Positions 9,320-18,048 of a stretch of 48,896 nucleotides of DNA are shown piece after piece. The translations under genes and the position numbers were made by a program. The first letter of the stretch is position 1. The number at the start of each line of letters is the position of its first letter. The DNA is taken from NCBI GenBank assembly GCA_913065105.1, contig CAJXZZ010000011.1:1-48896 (forward strand), given 5' to 3'. Source of the DNA: an uncultured Gammaproteobacteria bacterium. Lineage in GTDB: Bacteria > Pseudomonadota > Gammaproteobacteria > SZUA-229. The notes under the pieces are model-generated. The model ran no database searches. It was not told where the DNA came from and saw only the letters and a program-made list of their open reading frames with translations.

Positions 9320-9580
9320 CTATTTCTTCACGGTGTTTTCGATTTCAAGCAATAAAACCTCAGAATCCAGAAAATACTCACAAAGTGTTTTTTCATCAAA
9401 GGTTAATACCGGCACTTTACTGCCATATCGTTGTTCCAGTTCAGGCTCATTATCAATGTACTGGCGTTTTACAGTAATATTAAATTTTTCTATAAATGGC
9501 CGTAATTCATCTTCCATGGCTTCGCACAATGGGCAATTACTGCGTGAATAAAGTATGAATTGCAACGGCGTACTCATCAA
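9320..9580 (-). CDS. Glutaredoxin-like protein (DUF836 family)
   Basis: This 86-residue protein has a thioredoxin fold of glutaredoxin size with the active-site motif CPLC in LYSRSNCPLCEAMEDEL and the cis-Pro segment SKVPVLTF. It probably performs thiol-disulfide exchange, but its partner is unknown. The second Met (9577) is as good a start as the first. It lies between the rse genes and lepA, a location that small thioredoxin-fold proteins often take in Gammaproteobacteria. Confidence 0.85.
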   Translation of the reverse strand: MMSTPLQFILYSRSNCPLCEAMEDELRPFIEKFNITVKRQYIDNEPELEQRYGSKVPVLTFDEKTLCEYFLDSEVLLLEIENTVKK

Positions 9581-9598
9581 ATATGAAGATAAAGTTGA

Positions 9599-9742
9599 CT
9601 AATGTGTCATGATCACAGACAGAAAAAAACCGGCCAAGCCGGTAATAAATACCAAAATTTCTACCACAATTGTCATCCAGACATAATCGCCAACCACGTC
9701 AGCAAACCAGTAGCGGAGTTTACCATGATAGTAACAACGCAT
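9599..9742 (-). CDS. Tiny single-pass membrane protein, hypothetical
   Basis: The frame is open from 9847, but the ATG at 9742 gives a more plausible 47-residue protein, MRCYYHGKLRYWFADVVGDY followed by a hydrophobic helix (TIVVEILVFITGLAGFFLSVI) and MTH. I recognise no family. The upstream part of the frame is Cys- and Ser-rich and not protein-like. It sits in the gap between rseC and the glutaredoxin-like gene where a mucD/degP-type protease gene is often found in relatives. It may be a real small envelope protein or chance. Confidence 0.4.
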   Translation of the reverse strand: MRCYYHGKLRYWFADVVGDYVWMTIVVEILVFITGLAGFFLSVIMTH

Positions 9743-9856
9743 GTCATCACTATTCAGCGTGCTTCTGGCTAGCTTCGGTTCAAGGCGATGAATTAGGCAG
9801 GTAAATGAGATCTCTATTAACGCAGATCCAGAGCCACACAGAGACAATCTGAGCAG

Positions 9857-10312
9857 TTACTTATGAGCAATAATTTTTCTCAGCACGACCGGTGCAAATA
9901 AATGTACGCTGGACTGACGTGAAAAATACCATTTAGATACTAATGAACCGAATACTAATCCCATAATGGCTGTTGCAGCGGTCATCAGATCACGGTATTG
10001 CGTAGCGGCAGCCAAGAAGTAATCTGCCAGTAAAGCAAACAGCAGCATCGCCAAAATGGGAATAACGTACATAACCAGCGAACCTTTAAGCAGTGCATCC
10101 TCAGAGATGCCAACGACAACAGTATCCCCCACATCTGCATTGACACTATTATCTGCCTGGAAATGAGTGAATTTTCGTCCAACTATTTTGGACAACAAGG
10201 AAGTACCGCATCCTTTATTTGCCGCACAGCTACCACAGGCAGATTGCGTTTGCGCCTGAAGAAAAAGAACACTTCCTTTTATTTCAATTACTTGCGCTTG
10301 CTCTTCAATCAT
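9857..10312 (-). CDS. rseC: RseC family protein (SoxR-reducing system / sigma-E regulator)
   Basis: RseC is an inner-membrane protein of the rpoE operon and is also linked to the reducing system for SoxR. The 151-residue protein carries the cysteine cluster C-G-S-C-A-A-N-K-G-C near residues 25-34, a beta-rich middle part with GDTVVVGISEDALLKGS, and two membrane segments (about 81-100 and 108-128). Its start overlaps the end of rseB by four bases, indicating translational coupling in rpoE-rseA-rseB-rseC. Confidence 0.9.
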   Translation of the reverse strand: MIEEQAQVIEIKGSVLFLQAQTQSACGSCAANKGCGTSLLSKIVGRKFTHFQADNSVNADVGDTVVVGISEDALLKGSLVMYVIPILAMLLFALLADYFLAAATQYRDLMTAATAIMGLVFGSLVSKWYFSRQSSVHLFAPVVLRKIIAHK

Positions 10313-11313
10313 TTAGCGGCTTCATCCTGGTGCATTTTGACCGTGGACTGCGCCATTAACTGCACCGTTTTTGCTGGCACCTCTCCCACTACTGTGACGA
10401 AATAATTGTCCACTGCGCTACCAAATGCATTCACTGCACCCATCGACGAAGAGCCCTGTAAATGCTTCCCTGTGCCTTGATTTGATTCAACGAAAACTGA
10501 AACCGAAGCCAGGCCGTCAGAGTACACCATGTGTAACAGATCCGGTGATGAAGTTTCGGATGATCTAGCCGCTGACGATTGCGAATAACGCATAGTACTT
10601 TGCGTTAACATAAAACCTCTAGGCAAACGGGCAACTTTCCATCCTGTCTCCGTGAGATTCTGCACATCAGCTCTTGGCTCATCGAGCAGCTGTTGCTTAA
10701 ATTGTTCAAACTGCGGTAATTCAAACGTCTGAGAAGGTATTTTTGGCAGGTAGTCTAACGAGGTGAACATCATTTGTTCAATAACCATCTTATCCTCATC
10801 AACCAGGTCACAGCGCAGCAACATGCCAGTGTTTTTATCTACCCAGTAACGGTAACCGTAGCGGTACTGGTCCTTCGGCAATAAATCAACAACCAGACTC
10901 GAGTGATTCGCTATGCGGTCGTCTTCAAGGCGGTCCATCGAATAAAATTGTTCGAGCTGCTCTATATTGTCCGGTAACTGAGGGTGTAACGGCTTTTTTT
11001 TATCGTTATGACGAATGGTGATTATTTCACGATCCGGGAAAATCGAGATAACCCGATTGTTATGCCTGAGGACTTTTCGTGGTTCACCGTTAAGTGCTTC
11101 CAGACTTTCCCACACACCTTTATCATCTACACCATGAGTAACATGTAAGGCTGAAAGTTTATCTGACTTCCTTAAAATAAATGTACCCTGATAGTTTTGG
11201 TTCTGGTCTGCATCTGACATGCGTTTTAACATGTCAAACAAGTCAGCTGCGAAACTGTTTGCACTAAATAAAAAAAGAAATAAAGCCGCAACAGTATTAG
11301 GGAGTGAACGCAT
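10309..11313 (-). CDS. rseB: Sigma-E factor regulatory protein RseB
   Basis: RseB is the periplasmic sensor that binds the anti-sigma factor RseA and protects it from cleavage until envelope stress releases it. The 334-residue protein has a signal peptide (VAALFLFLFSANSFAAD) and the two-domain RseB fold: an N-terminal LolA-like part starting DMLKRMSDADQNQNYQGTF and a C-terminal part with GWKVARLPRGFML and the VSVFVE segment. It lies seven bases downstream of rseA and overlaps rseC. Confidence 0.93.
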   Translation of the reverse strand: MRSLPNTVAALFLFLFSANSFAADLFDMLKRMSDADQNQNYQGTFILRKSDKLSALHVTHGVDDKGVWESLEALNGEPRKVLRHNNRVISIFPDREIITIRHNDKKKPLHPQLPDNIEQLEQFYSMDRLEDDRIANHSSLVVDLLPKDQYRYGYRYWVDKNTGMLLRCDLVDEDKMVIEQMMFTSLDYLPKIPSQTFELPQFEQFKQQLLDEPRADVQNLTETGWKVARLPRGFMLTQSTMRYSQSSAARSSETSSPDLLHMVYSDGLASVSVFVESNQGTGKHLQGSSSMGAVNAFGSAVDNYFVTVVGEVPAKTVQLMAQSTVKMHQDEAAK

Positions 11314-11320
11314 TAATGTT

Positions 11321-11908
11321 TTACTTCAGTGGCTTATTTTCAATCTCATAACTAACCGCTCTTACGTAAGGCAATCTTCCCTGCAAGGTGTCCTGAGTGG
11401 CGAACTCCAGATGCTGGTTAACCAGATGCGGGTCTAATTCGGTGGCTTTTTTATCGACTGATTTATTTTCAACCGCTACCTGTACCGCTGGCTGCTGTTC
11501 AACGTTTTTTGCTATAGCTGTATGTGTTCCAGCTTCCTGTCCAGACAGGGTAACGACCATAACAACAGCGACTGAAGCTGCCACCGCCATGCCTGCAGCA
11601 GGTTTAAACCAGGCCGACAAATCGAACAACGCAGTTTTACTGCCAGTCGATGCACGTGCAGAGGTTGAGTGAGTATCAACAGCAAGATTTTCATCTGCCA
11701 GTGCTGTTCGCACCGCATGACTGACATCTATAAAAGATGAATCACTCATCTCACCGCGCAAGACATCACCCATTAGTTGATAACGTTGAGCGACCTTAGA
11801 ATCTTCAGGATCAGCTGATAAAGAAAATGACATCAGCTCATCACGATGCATGTCATCATCCAGAAAAGCCGATATTTTTTCTTTACGTTTACTTGTCAAA
11901 TCACTCAT
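11321..11908 (-). CDS. rseA: Anti-sigma-E factor RseA
   Basis: RseA holds sigma-E inactive at the inner membrane until cleaved by DegS and RseP. The N-terminal domain (KEKISAFLDDDMHRDELMSF, then RYQLMGDVLRGE) matches the RseA sigma-binding region. A single membrane helix (PAAGMAVAASVAVVMVVTL) lies near residue 105, followed by a periplasmic tail. ATG 11908 (MSDLTSK) was chosen over the two upstream Met codons at 11914 and 11920; the difference is only a few residues. It follows rpoE with a 75-base gap. Confidence 0.88.
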   Translation of the reverse strand: MSDLTSKRKEKISAFLDDDMHRDELMSFSLSADPEDSKVAQRYQLMGDVLRGEMSDSSFIDVSHAVRTALADENLAVDTHSTSARASTGSKTALFDLSAWFKPAAGMAVAASVAVVMVVTLSGQEAGTHTAIAKNVEQQPAVQVAVENKSVDKKATELDPHLVNQHLEFATQDTLQGRLPYVRAVSYEIENKPLK

Positions 11909-11983
11909 AACCATAACCACATTTAAATATTAATTTAGTTGACTGCTATTACAATACAACATCAACAGTCTGTTAGTGCACTA

Positions 11984-12592
11984 TTACTTCGAATGGTTCG
12001 ATAGATGATGACTATTTTCATCAAGTATCGGCGCCAGTTTACTGTCGATGGCCTCACGTGCACGGAATATCCGTGATCTCACCGTGCCTATCGGGCAATC
12101 CATAACCTCAGCAATATCTTCATAACTCAATCCTTCAATTTCCCGCAAAGTTATCGCCTCGCGTAGATCTGAGGGCAGGTCCCCCATTGCTTGTTTAATC
12201 GTTGCTTCAAGTTCTGATGCCAGAGCCTCACGTTCCGGCGTAGCATATTCTTTTAACCATTCACTGGCGCCATAATCTTCTGCATCCTGTACATCGATGC
12301 TATTAGCCGGGTTTTTCCGCGACTGTGAAACCAGGTGATTTTTCGCAGTATTGATCGCAATCCGATATAACCAGGTATAAAACGCACTCTCACCACGGAA
12401 GTTAGGTAGAGCACGGTAGGCTTTTATAAACGATTCCTGTACCACGTCAGGCACATCTGACTGATTTCGTAAAAATCGGGAAACCAGCTTAGACAATCGC
12501 AACTGATACTTCAGTACGAGTAGATCAAATGCTTTGTTATCACCTTGCTGTACTCTGACGACCAGTTCCTGGTCTATCGCACGTTCGCTCAT
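11984..12592 (-). CDS. rpoE: RNA polymerase sigma factor RpoE (sigma-24)
   Basis: This is the ECF sigma factor for the envelope stress response. The 202-residue protein has region 2 (FDLLVLKYQLRLSKLVSRFL, DVVQESFIKAYRAL, FYTWLYRIAINTAKN) and region 4 (LREIEGLSYEDIAEVMDCPIG followed by TVRSRIFRAREA). It is first in rpoE-rseA-rseB-rseC, the standard order. A sequence upstream resembles a sigma-E promoter, which would give autoregulation. Divergent nadB shares the control region, also as in many Gammaproteobacteria. Confidence 0.96.
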   Translation of the reverse strand: MSERAIDQELVVRVQQGDNKAFDLLVLKYQLRLSKLVSRFLRNQSDVPDVVQESFIKAYRALPNFRGESAFYTWLYRIAINTAKNHLVSQSRKNPANSIDVQDAEDYGASEWLKEYATPEREALASELEATIKQAMGDLPSDLREAITLREIEGLSYEDIAEVMDCPIGTVRSRIFRAREAIDSKLAPILDENSHHLSNHSK

Positions 12593-12632
12593 CGAAACCT
12601 CTTTTTAATAAGCGACGTATCACCCTGCAAAC

Positions 12633-12661
12633 TGTGACCGAAAAATTTAGCTATAGTTCCC
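12633..12661 (-). promoter_or_regulatory. Possible sigma-E promoter of rpoE
   Basis: Read on the minus strand, GGAACT (complement of 12655-12660) is followed after 15 bases by GGTCAC (complement of 12634-12639), similar to the sigma-E pattern GGAACTT, about 15-16 bases, TCTGA. The -35 match is strong and the -10 match only partial. Position 40-70 bases before rpoE fits an autoregulatory promoter. Confidence 0.5.
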
Positions 12662-12662
12662 A

Positions 12663-12692
12663 TTGCTTATAAGTTTTTGAATTTAGTATAAT
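12663..12692 (+). promoter_or_regulatory. Possible sigma-70 promoter of nadB
   Basis: TTGCTT at 12663-12668, an 18-base spacer and a perfect TATAAT at 12687-12692 precede nadB by about 50 bases. It lies back-to-back with the putative rpoE promoter. Confidence 0.5.
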
Positions 12693-12742
12693 TGGGAACC
12701 AAACTTACATTATTTTAGCCCAATCATAAAGTTAAATAACAC

Positions 12743-14386
12743 ATGCCTATAACTTACCAACATGACGTTCTGATAATCGGTGGTGGTGCCGCCGGTCTTA
12801 GTCTGGCCCTGAGAATTGCAGATCAATGCAGTGTCGCCATTATCACCAAAGGCCCCAGTATGGACGGCAGTACCTATTATGCGCAGGGTGGCATGTCTGC
12901 AGTACTTGGCGGTGAGGACTCCTTTCAGTCACATATCGAAGACACCTTAAATGTTGGCGGCAGCTTATCTAATGCAGAAACCATTAAATATGCCGTTGAA
13001 CACGGTCCCGAAAATATCCGCTGGATGCAGGAACTTGGCGTGCCGTTCAGCAGTGAAATATTTAAATCAGGCCAACGTGAATTACACTTAACCCGTGAAG
13101 GCGGACACACTCACCGCCGTGTCGTTCATGCTGCCGACGCTACAGGCAAGGCAATAAGTGATACCCTGGAAAATCACGCACGGCATCATGACAACATCTC
13201 TTTTTATGAAAGTCATATTGCTGTCGATCTGATTACCACAGAAAAACTGGGCGACGAAGACATCCCAAACACCTGTATCGGTGCATACGTACTCAATAAT
13301 AAAAGTGACCGTGTAGAAACTTTTCAGGCACGCTTCGTGGTGCTCGCTACCGGTGGTGCCAGTAAAGTTTACCTATATACCAGTAACCCCGATGGTTCTA
13401 CCGGTGATGGTATAGCGATGGCATGGCGCGCCGGTTGCAGTGTCGGCAACATGGAATTTAACCAGTTTCACCCAACCTGTTTATATCACCCCGAAGCAAA
13501 ATCATTTCTCATCAGTGAAGCGGTACGTGGTGAAGGCGGCAAGCTATTATTACCCGATGGTAAACGGTTCATGCATAAGTTTGATAAACGCGGAGAACTG
13601 GCCCCGCGTGATATCGTGGCTCGCGCCATCGACCATGAAATGAAACGCTTAGGTGTACCCTGCCTGTATCTAGATATCAGTCACCGCTCACCGGCCTTTA
13701 TCGCTTCACATTTTCCAACTATCCACGAGCGTTGTTTGCAATTCGGCATCGATATAACGAAAGAGCCTATCCCCGTGGTGCCGGCTGCTCACTACACCTG
13801 TGGCGGTGTTAATACCGATCTGAACGGACTTACCGATATCGAAAATCTATATGCTATCGGTGAGACTGCACACACCGGGTTACACGGTTCCAACCGTATG
13901 GCCAGTAATTCATTATTAGAGTGCCTGGTATTTGCCCAGTCAGCAGCAAAAGACATTTCATCGCGCGCCAGCAAACCCCATCGACATCAAAAAATTTCGG
14001 GCTGGGATGAAAGCCGGGTCACCGACTCAGATGAAGAAGTAGTTATCTCGCACAACTGGGATGAATTGCGCCGTTTCATGTGGGACTATGTCGGTATCGT
14101 GAGAACCAACAAACGTCTGGAACGTGCCATGCATCGTGTCAGTTTATTGCAACAGGAAATTGCTGAATACTACAGTCACTTCCGTATCAGTAGTGATTTA
14201 ATCGAGTTACGCAATTTAACCCTGGTGGCAGAATTAATTATCCGTAGCGCGATGTCTCGCAAAGAAAGTCGCGGCCTACATTTTTCACTTGATTACCCGG
14301 TAGCAGATGAATCGTCTGTGGCGAAAGACACTGTTTTAATACCACAACACAGACCAGTCACAAAAAAAATCAAAATAATAAAATAG
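12743..14386 (+). CDS. nadB: L-aspartate oxidase
   Basis: NadB oxidises L-aspartate to iminoaspartate with FAD, the first step of de novo NAD synthesis; NadA is its partner and is not in the window. The 547-residue protein begins with the FAD-binding motif [18 protein letters not shown], then [18 protein letters not shown], the ATGGASKVY loop, the FHPTCLYHP segment and EAVRGEGG, and ends the FAD part with [17 protein letters not shown]. The C-terminal helical domain follows. The neighbourhood with rpoE in divergent orientation is common in Gammaproteobacteria. Confidence 0.97.
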   Translation: MPITYQHDVLIIGGGAAGLSLALRIADQCSVAIITKGPSMDGSTYYAQGGMSAVLGGEDSFQSHIEDTLNVGGSLSNAETIKYAVEHGPENIRWMQELGVPFSSEIFKSGQRELHLTREGGHTHRRVVHAADATGKAISDTLENHARHHDNISFYESHIAVDLITTEKLGDEDIPNTCIGAYVLNNKSDRVETFQARFVVLATGGASKVYLYTSNPDGSTGDGIAMAWRAGCSVGNMEFNQFHPTCLYHPEAKSFLISEAVRGEGGKLLLPDGKRFMHKFDKRGELAPRDIVARAIDHEMKRLGVPCLYLDISHRSPAFIASHFPTIHERCLQFGIDITKEPIPVVPAAHYTCGGVNTDLNGLTDIENLYAIGETAHTGLHGSNRMASNSLLECLVFAQSAAKDISSRASKPHRHQKISGWDESRVTDSDEEVVISHNWDELRRFMWDYVGIVRTNKRLERAMHRVSLLQQEIAEYYSHFRISSDLIELRNLTLVAELIIRSAMSRKESRGLHFSLDYPVADESSVAKDTVLIPQHRPVTKKIKIIK

Positions 14387-14459
14387 GTAGTTACCTGCTG
14401 TAAGTGAGCAGTTGCTGATCACCTATACTTATATCTCAACCTTATATCTCGGTATATTT

Positions 14460-15275
14460 ATGTCACAAGCAAGTTATTTAATTGAACCTGATGATCTTGA
14501 ATCATTACTCAGCAATGAAAACATCGTCATTGTAGATTTATGCAAAGCCAAACAATACGCACAGGCCCACATCCCCAATGCCCATTTTGTTAATTATACA
14601 GACATTGTAAAAATTGATAAGCCGGTGATGGGTTTGTTACCCGACAATGAAAGTTTTTCTGCTTTATTATCCAGTTTGGGAATCTCAAAAAAATCACTCA
14701 TCGTTGCCTATGATGACGAGGGTGGTGGTTGTGCCGCTCGTTTTGTCTGGACCTTACATGTTTTCGGTCATGAAACAGCCGTAGTGCTTAACGGCGGTCT
14801 GCACAGCTGGGCAAACGAAGGCCACCCTCTCAGCAATATCACACCGGTAAAACCTGAACCCAGTGGATATGCGCTGAAAAAAACACATCATCACACAGCA
14901 ACACGCGCTTTTATCCAGACTCACTTAGATGATGATAACGTGGTTTTTCTCGATGCCCGCTCGTTAGCAGAATATAACGGCGAAAAACTATTTGCCACCA
15001 AAGCTGGTCACATCCCTGGGGCAATCCATTATGAGTGGACTGAATCAATGAATCAGGCGAATAATCTTCGCCGTTTACCTGAAGAAGATATTCAACAGCG
15101 GCTTGATAGTCTGGGTATTACAAAAGACAAAGAAGTGGTCTGTTACTGTCAGTCACATCACCGTTCTGCTTACTCATGGCTGGTTTTAAAATCTCTAGGT
15201 TACCCGAGTGTTTTAGGCTATCCCGGTTCATGGTCTGAATGGGGAAACCATCCTGATACCCCGGTTGAAAGATAG
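14460..15275 (+). CDS. Sulfurtransferase with two rhodanese domains
   Basis: The protein (271 residues from ATG 14460; an earlier alternative start at 14412 adds a poorly conserved leader) has two rhodanese modules. The N-terminal one is inactive-like, with DDEGGGCAARFVWTLHVFGH and LNGGLHSW. The C-terminal one holds FLDARSLAEYNG, GHIPGAIH and the active loop CYCQSHHRSAYSW with the likely catalytic Cys, then GYPGSWSEWGN. Such enzymes move sulfane sulfur from thiosulfate or mercaptopyruvate to acceptors; the true donor cannot be read from sequence. In a sulfur-oxidising cell it may serve sulfur trafficking. Confidence 0.88.
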   Translation: MSQASYLIEPDDLESLLSNENIVIVDLCKAKQYAQAHIPNAHFVNYTDIVKIDKPVMGLLPDNESFSALLSSLGISKKSLIVAYDDEGGGCAARFVWTLHVFGHETAVVLNGGLHSWANEGHPLSNITPVKPEPSGYALKKTHHHTATRAFIQTHLDDDNVVFLDARSLAEYNGEKLFATKAGHIPGAIHYEWTESMNQANNLRRLPEEDIQQRLDSLGITKDKEVVCYCQSHHRSAYSWLVLKSLGYPSVLGYPGSWSEWGNHPDTPVER

Positions 15276-15349
15276 TTGGCAGTGATTTTAAAAATCATCA
15301 CCCCTTTTAAAATAGTTTTACGCTTTTTAACTGCAAACTGACGACTTCT

Positions 15350-15898
15350 TTATATCGTAAGTATATTCTCGCGATAGTATCTGAGCTCAGCAATAGAGTC
15401 TTTTATATCCTCCATCGCCAGATGACTTGATTCTTTGCTATAAACCATTTTCTTTTCTGGTGCCCAGCGACTGGTCAGCTCTTTTAAGCTACTGACATCA
15501 AGATTACGGTAGTGGAAGAAATCTTCTAGTCGTGGCATGTAGCGTGCGAGAAAACGTCTATCCTGACAGATACTGTTACCACACATGGGTGACTTCTTTT
15601 CTGGCACATACTGCTTTAAAAATGCCAGCGTCAAATTCTCTGCTGTTTCCTCTGAGATTGCGCTATTGTGCACACGATCAGTCAATCCAGATTTACCGTG
15701 TTGATTGGTGCACCACTCATCCATATTATTCATCACATCATCAGGCTGATGCACCACTATAGAAGGTCCCTCATCAAGAACATTCAAATTTTTATCGGTG
15801 ATAATTGTGGCAATTTCAATAATGACATCTGAATTTGGATCCAGACCAGTCATTTCGAGATCTATCCAGATCAGGTTTTCATCACTTAATTTCGCCAT
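15350..15898 (-). CDS. orn: Oligoribonuclease
   Basis: Orn degrades di- to pentanucleotide RNAs to mononucleotides and also clears pGpG from c-di-GMP turnover. The 182-residue length and the DEDDh exonuclease motifs are typical: [11 protein letters not shown] at the N-terminus, [13 protein letters not shown] in the middle with [10 protein letters not shown], and [13 protein letters not shown] with the catalytic His. It lies divergent from the M48 protease, phhB and rsgA, as in many Gammaproteobacteria. Confidence 0.96.
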   Translation of the reverse strand: MAKLSDENLIWIDLEMTGLDPNSDVIIEIATIITDKNLNVLDEGPSIVVHQPDDVMNNMDEWCTNQHGKSGLTDRVHNSAISEETAENLTLAFLKQYVPEKKSPMCGNSICQDRRFLARYMPRLEDFFHYRNLDVSSLKELTSRWAPEKKMVYSKESSHLAMEDIKDSIAELRYYRENILTI

Positions 15899-16037
15899 AG
15901 TTTAATATTCATCCCAATTTATATAGTAAGTATCTTAATTCAATAGTTTTAACAGTGTTTTTTGCAAAGCCAATCAGTGGTATATTTGCAAAGGACTAGA
16001 TAATACAAGCAACTGCTGATAACACAAAGAGTTTTTA

Positions 16038-17288
16038 ATGAACGAGTTACATATTTTTACCCTTTTCTTCCTTGCCATGCTGCTGATATCAACCTTGATG
16101 CGTTTATATCTTTCGCAGCGTCAGATAAATTATGTCTCACAGCACCGGGCCAAAGTGCCTGACTCATTTGCTGAAAATATTTCTCTGCAAGATCACCAGA
16201 AAGCCGCTGATTACACCACTGCAAAAGTAAAATTCGGCCGCTTGCCTCTATTCTATGAAGTGGCTCTTATACTCTTCTGGACGCTTGGCGGTGGCCTGCA
16301 ATGGCTGGACCAGAATATTCTGGCGTTAGATCTCAACCCCATACTTACCGGCATCAGCGTGATACTGGTTTTCACCTTTATTTCGTCCATGCTCGACTTA
16401 CCCTTCTCGATCTACAGCACCTTTGTTATCGAAGAAAAGTTTGGTTTCAATCGCACGACGATAAAAACTTTTATTATCGACATGATCAAAGGCAGCCTTT
16501 TAGGACTAGCTATCGGCGTACCGCTGTTATATGTCATCTTATGGCTGATGGAGCAGACAGGTGATCAATGGTGGATATACACCTGGCTTGTTATCAGTGG
16601 TTTCAGCCTGTTTATGATGTGGGTCTACCCCACCTGGATCGCCCCTATATTCAACAAATTCGAGCCATTGGAAAAAGGTGAGACCCTCAACCGGATAACC
16701 AGTTTGCTGGAACGTTGCGGTTTTAACAGTAATGGTATTTTTGTGATCGATGGCTCTAAACGTTCATCACATGGTAATGCTTACTTTTCCGGTTTTGGCC
16801 GTAACAAACGCATTGTATTTTTTGACACCCTGCTGAAGATGCTTAGCGACGATGAACTGGAAGCAGTGCTTGCGCACGAGCTGGGACACTTCAAGAAAAA
16901 ACACATTATCAAAGGCATACTGATCTCTTTTGCAACAACCCTGCTTGGGCTTGCGTTACTCGCCTGGCTGATGAAAGCAGAATGGTTTTATAGCGCTTTA
17001 GGTGTCAGTCAGACTTCGACCTATATGGCATTACTTTTATTCACATTGGTATTGCCTGTTTTTACCTTTGTATTCCAGCCCTTATTCAGTATCTTTTCAC
17101 GTAAAAATGAATTTGAAGCAGATGCGTTTGCTGCTGAACAGACAGACGCTAAATATCTTATCCAGGCACTTGTTGGACTCTATCGCGAAAACGCAAGTAC
17201 ACTGACGCCCGACCCTCTCTATTCTGCTTTTTATGATTCTCACCCGCCGGCACCGGTGAGAATTTCACATCTGAACGCTCACGCATAA
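16038..17288 (+). CDS. M48 family membrane metalloprotease (Ste24-like)
   Basis: This 416-residue integral-membrane zinc protease belongs to the CAAX protease-1 / Ste24 group. Several membrane segments surround the zinc motif HELGH in EAVLAHELGHFKKKH, and the downstream ligand is in the segment FSRKNEFEADAFA. The N-terminal part carries DLPFSIYSTFVIEEKFGFN, a Ste24 signature. Bacterial members are thought to act in membrane protein quality control; substrates are unknown. It is the first gene of the M48-cytochrome-phhB-rsgA row. Confidence 0.92.
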   Translation: MNELHIFTLFFLAMLLISTLMRLYLSQRQINYVSQHRAKVPDSFAENISLQDHQKAADYTTAKVKFGRLPLFYEVALILFWTLGGGLQWLDQNILALDLNPILTGISVILVFTFISSMLDLPFSIYSTFVIEEKFGFNRTTIKTFIIDMIKGSLLGLAIGVPLLYVILWLMEQTGDQWWIYTWLVISGFSLFMMWVYPTWIAPIFNKFEPLEKGETLNRITSLLERCGFNSNGIFVIDGSKRSSHGNAYFSGFGRNKRIVFFDTLLKMLSDDELEAVLAHELGHFKKKHIIKGILISFATTLLGLALLAWLMKAEWFYSALGVSQTSTYMALLLFTLVLPVFTFVFQPLFSIFSRKNEFEADAFAAEQTDAKYLIQALVGLYRENASTLTPDPLYSAFYDSHPPAPVRISHLNAHA

Positions 17289-17366
17289 TTAGCTACATGG
17301 ATGTAACATAGTAGAACAATTACACGGAATAAAAAATCCGTGAAAAAATATAACCAGGATATAACT

Positions 17367-17675
17367 ATGAAAACACTAACCAAAAAAATATTTAACTTTC
17401 TTGTTCTTCTATCAACGATGAGTATTTGCAGCATTAGTTTTGCCAGTGAAGGTGAAATCACAGATCCCATTGCACACGGCGAAGAAGCGCATAAAAACCA
17501 CTGTTATAAATGCCACACCGATGATATTTATACGCGTGAAAATAGCTTCGTAAAATCGATCGATGCTTTAAGCAAACAGGTAGTGCGCTGCAAAGAAGGT
17601 AGCGATATACCCTGGTTCGATGAAGATGCTGACGCTGTTGTGCAATTTCTAAATAAAAAATATTATCGCTTCTGA
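17367..17675 (+). CDS. Small monohaem cytochrome c, periplasmic
   Basis: From ATG 17367 the product has 102 residues: a signal peptide (KKIFNFLVLLSTMSICSISF, cut near FASEG) and one haem-binding site C-Y-K-C-H in AHKNHCYKCHTDD. The possible distal Met is not obvious, so the sixth ligand is uncertain. The C-terminal part has WFDEDADAVVQFLNKKYYRF, a helix typical of class I cytochromes. It may carry electrons in respiration or sulfur oxidation; the specific partner cannot be deduced. Spacing to phhB is 11 bases. Confidence 0.85.
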   Translation: MKTLTKKIFNFLVLLSTMSICSISFASEGEITDPIAHGEEAHKNHCYKCHTDDIYTRENSFVKSIDALSKQVVRCKEGSDIPWFDEDADAVVQFLNKKYYRF

Positions 17676-17686
17676 AGATAAAATTA

Positions 17687-18037
17687 ATGATTGAAGCCTC
17701 ATCTGAATTAAAGCCACAACAATGCAGCAATCTTGCTGATTCTATCTCTGTACTGAACGACGATGATACCTCAGCTTTATTGCAACAACTGGATCCTCAA
17801 TGGCAGTTAGACCCGTCACAGAAAACCATCAGTTTTAGTTACACGTTTAAAAACTATTACCAGACAATAGCTTTTGTGAATATCATTGCACAGATAGCAC
17901 ATCAACAAGACCATCACCCTGATCTTCTGGTTAGCTATAACCGTTGTACCGTCACCTATAGCACTCACAGTGTTGGCGGCCTATCAATCAATGATTTCAT
18001 CTGTGCCGCAAAAATTAATGCCGCACAGAACCTCTAA
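17687..18037 (+). CDS. phhB: Pterin-4a-carbinolamine dehydratase
   Basis: The enzyme dehydrates 4a-hydroxytetrahydropterin in pterin recycling; it is often retained without phenylalanine hydroxylase, as seems true here (phhA not seen in this window). The 116-residue protein shows the conserved FVNIIAQIAHQQDHHPDLLVSY segment with the catalytic His pair and TVTYSTHSVGGLSINDFICA. It lies 11 bases before rsgA, the usual gammaproteobacterial arrangement. Confidence 0.93.
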   Translation: MIEASSELKPQQCSNLADSISVLNDDDTSALLQQLDPQWQLDPSQKTISFSYTFKNYYQTIAFVNIIAQIAHQQDHHPDLLVSYNRCTVTYSTHSVGGLSINDFICAAKINAAQNL

Positions 18038-18048
18038 GTTCTTTTAAT

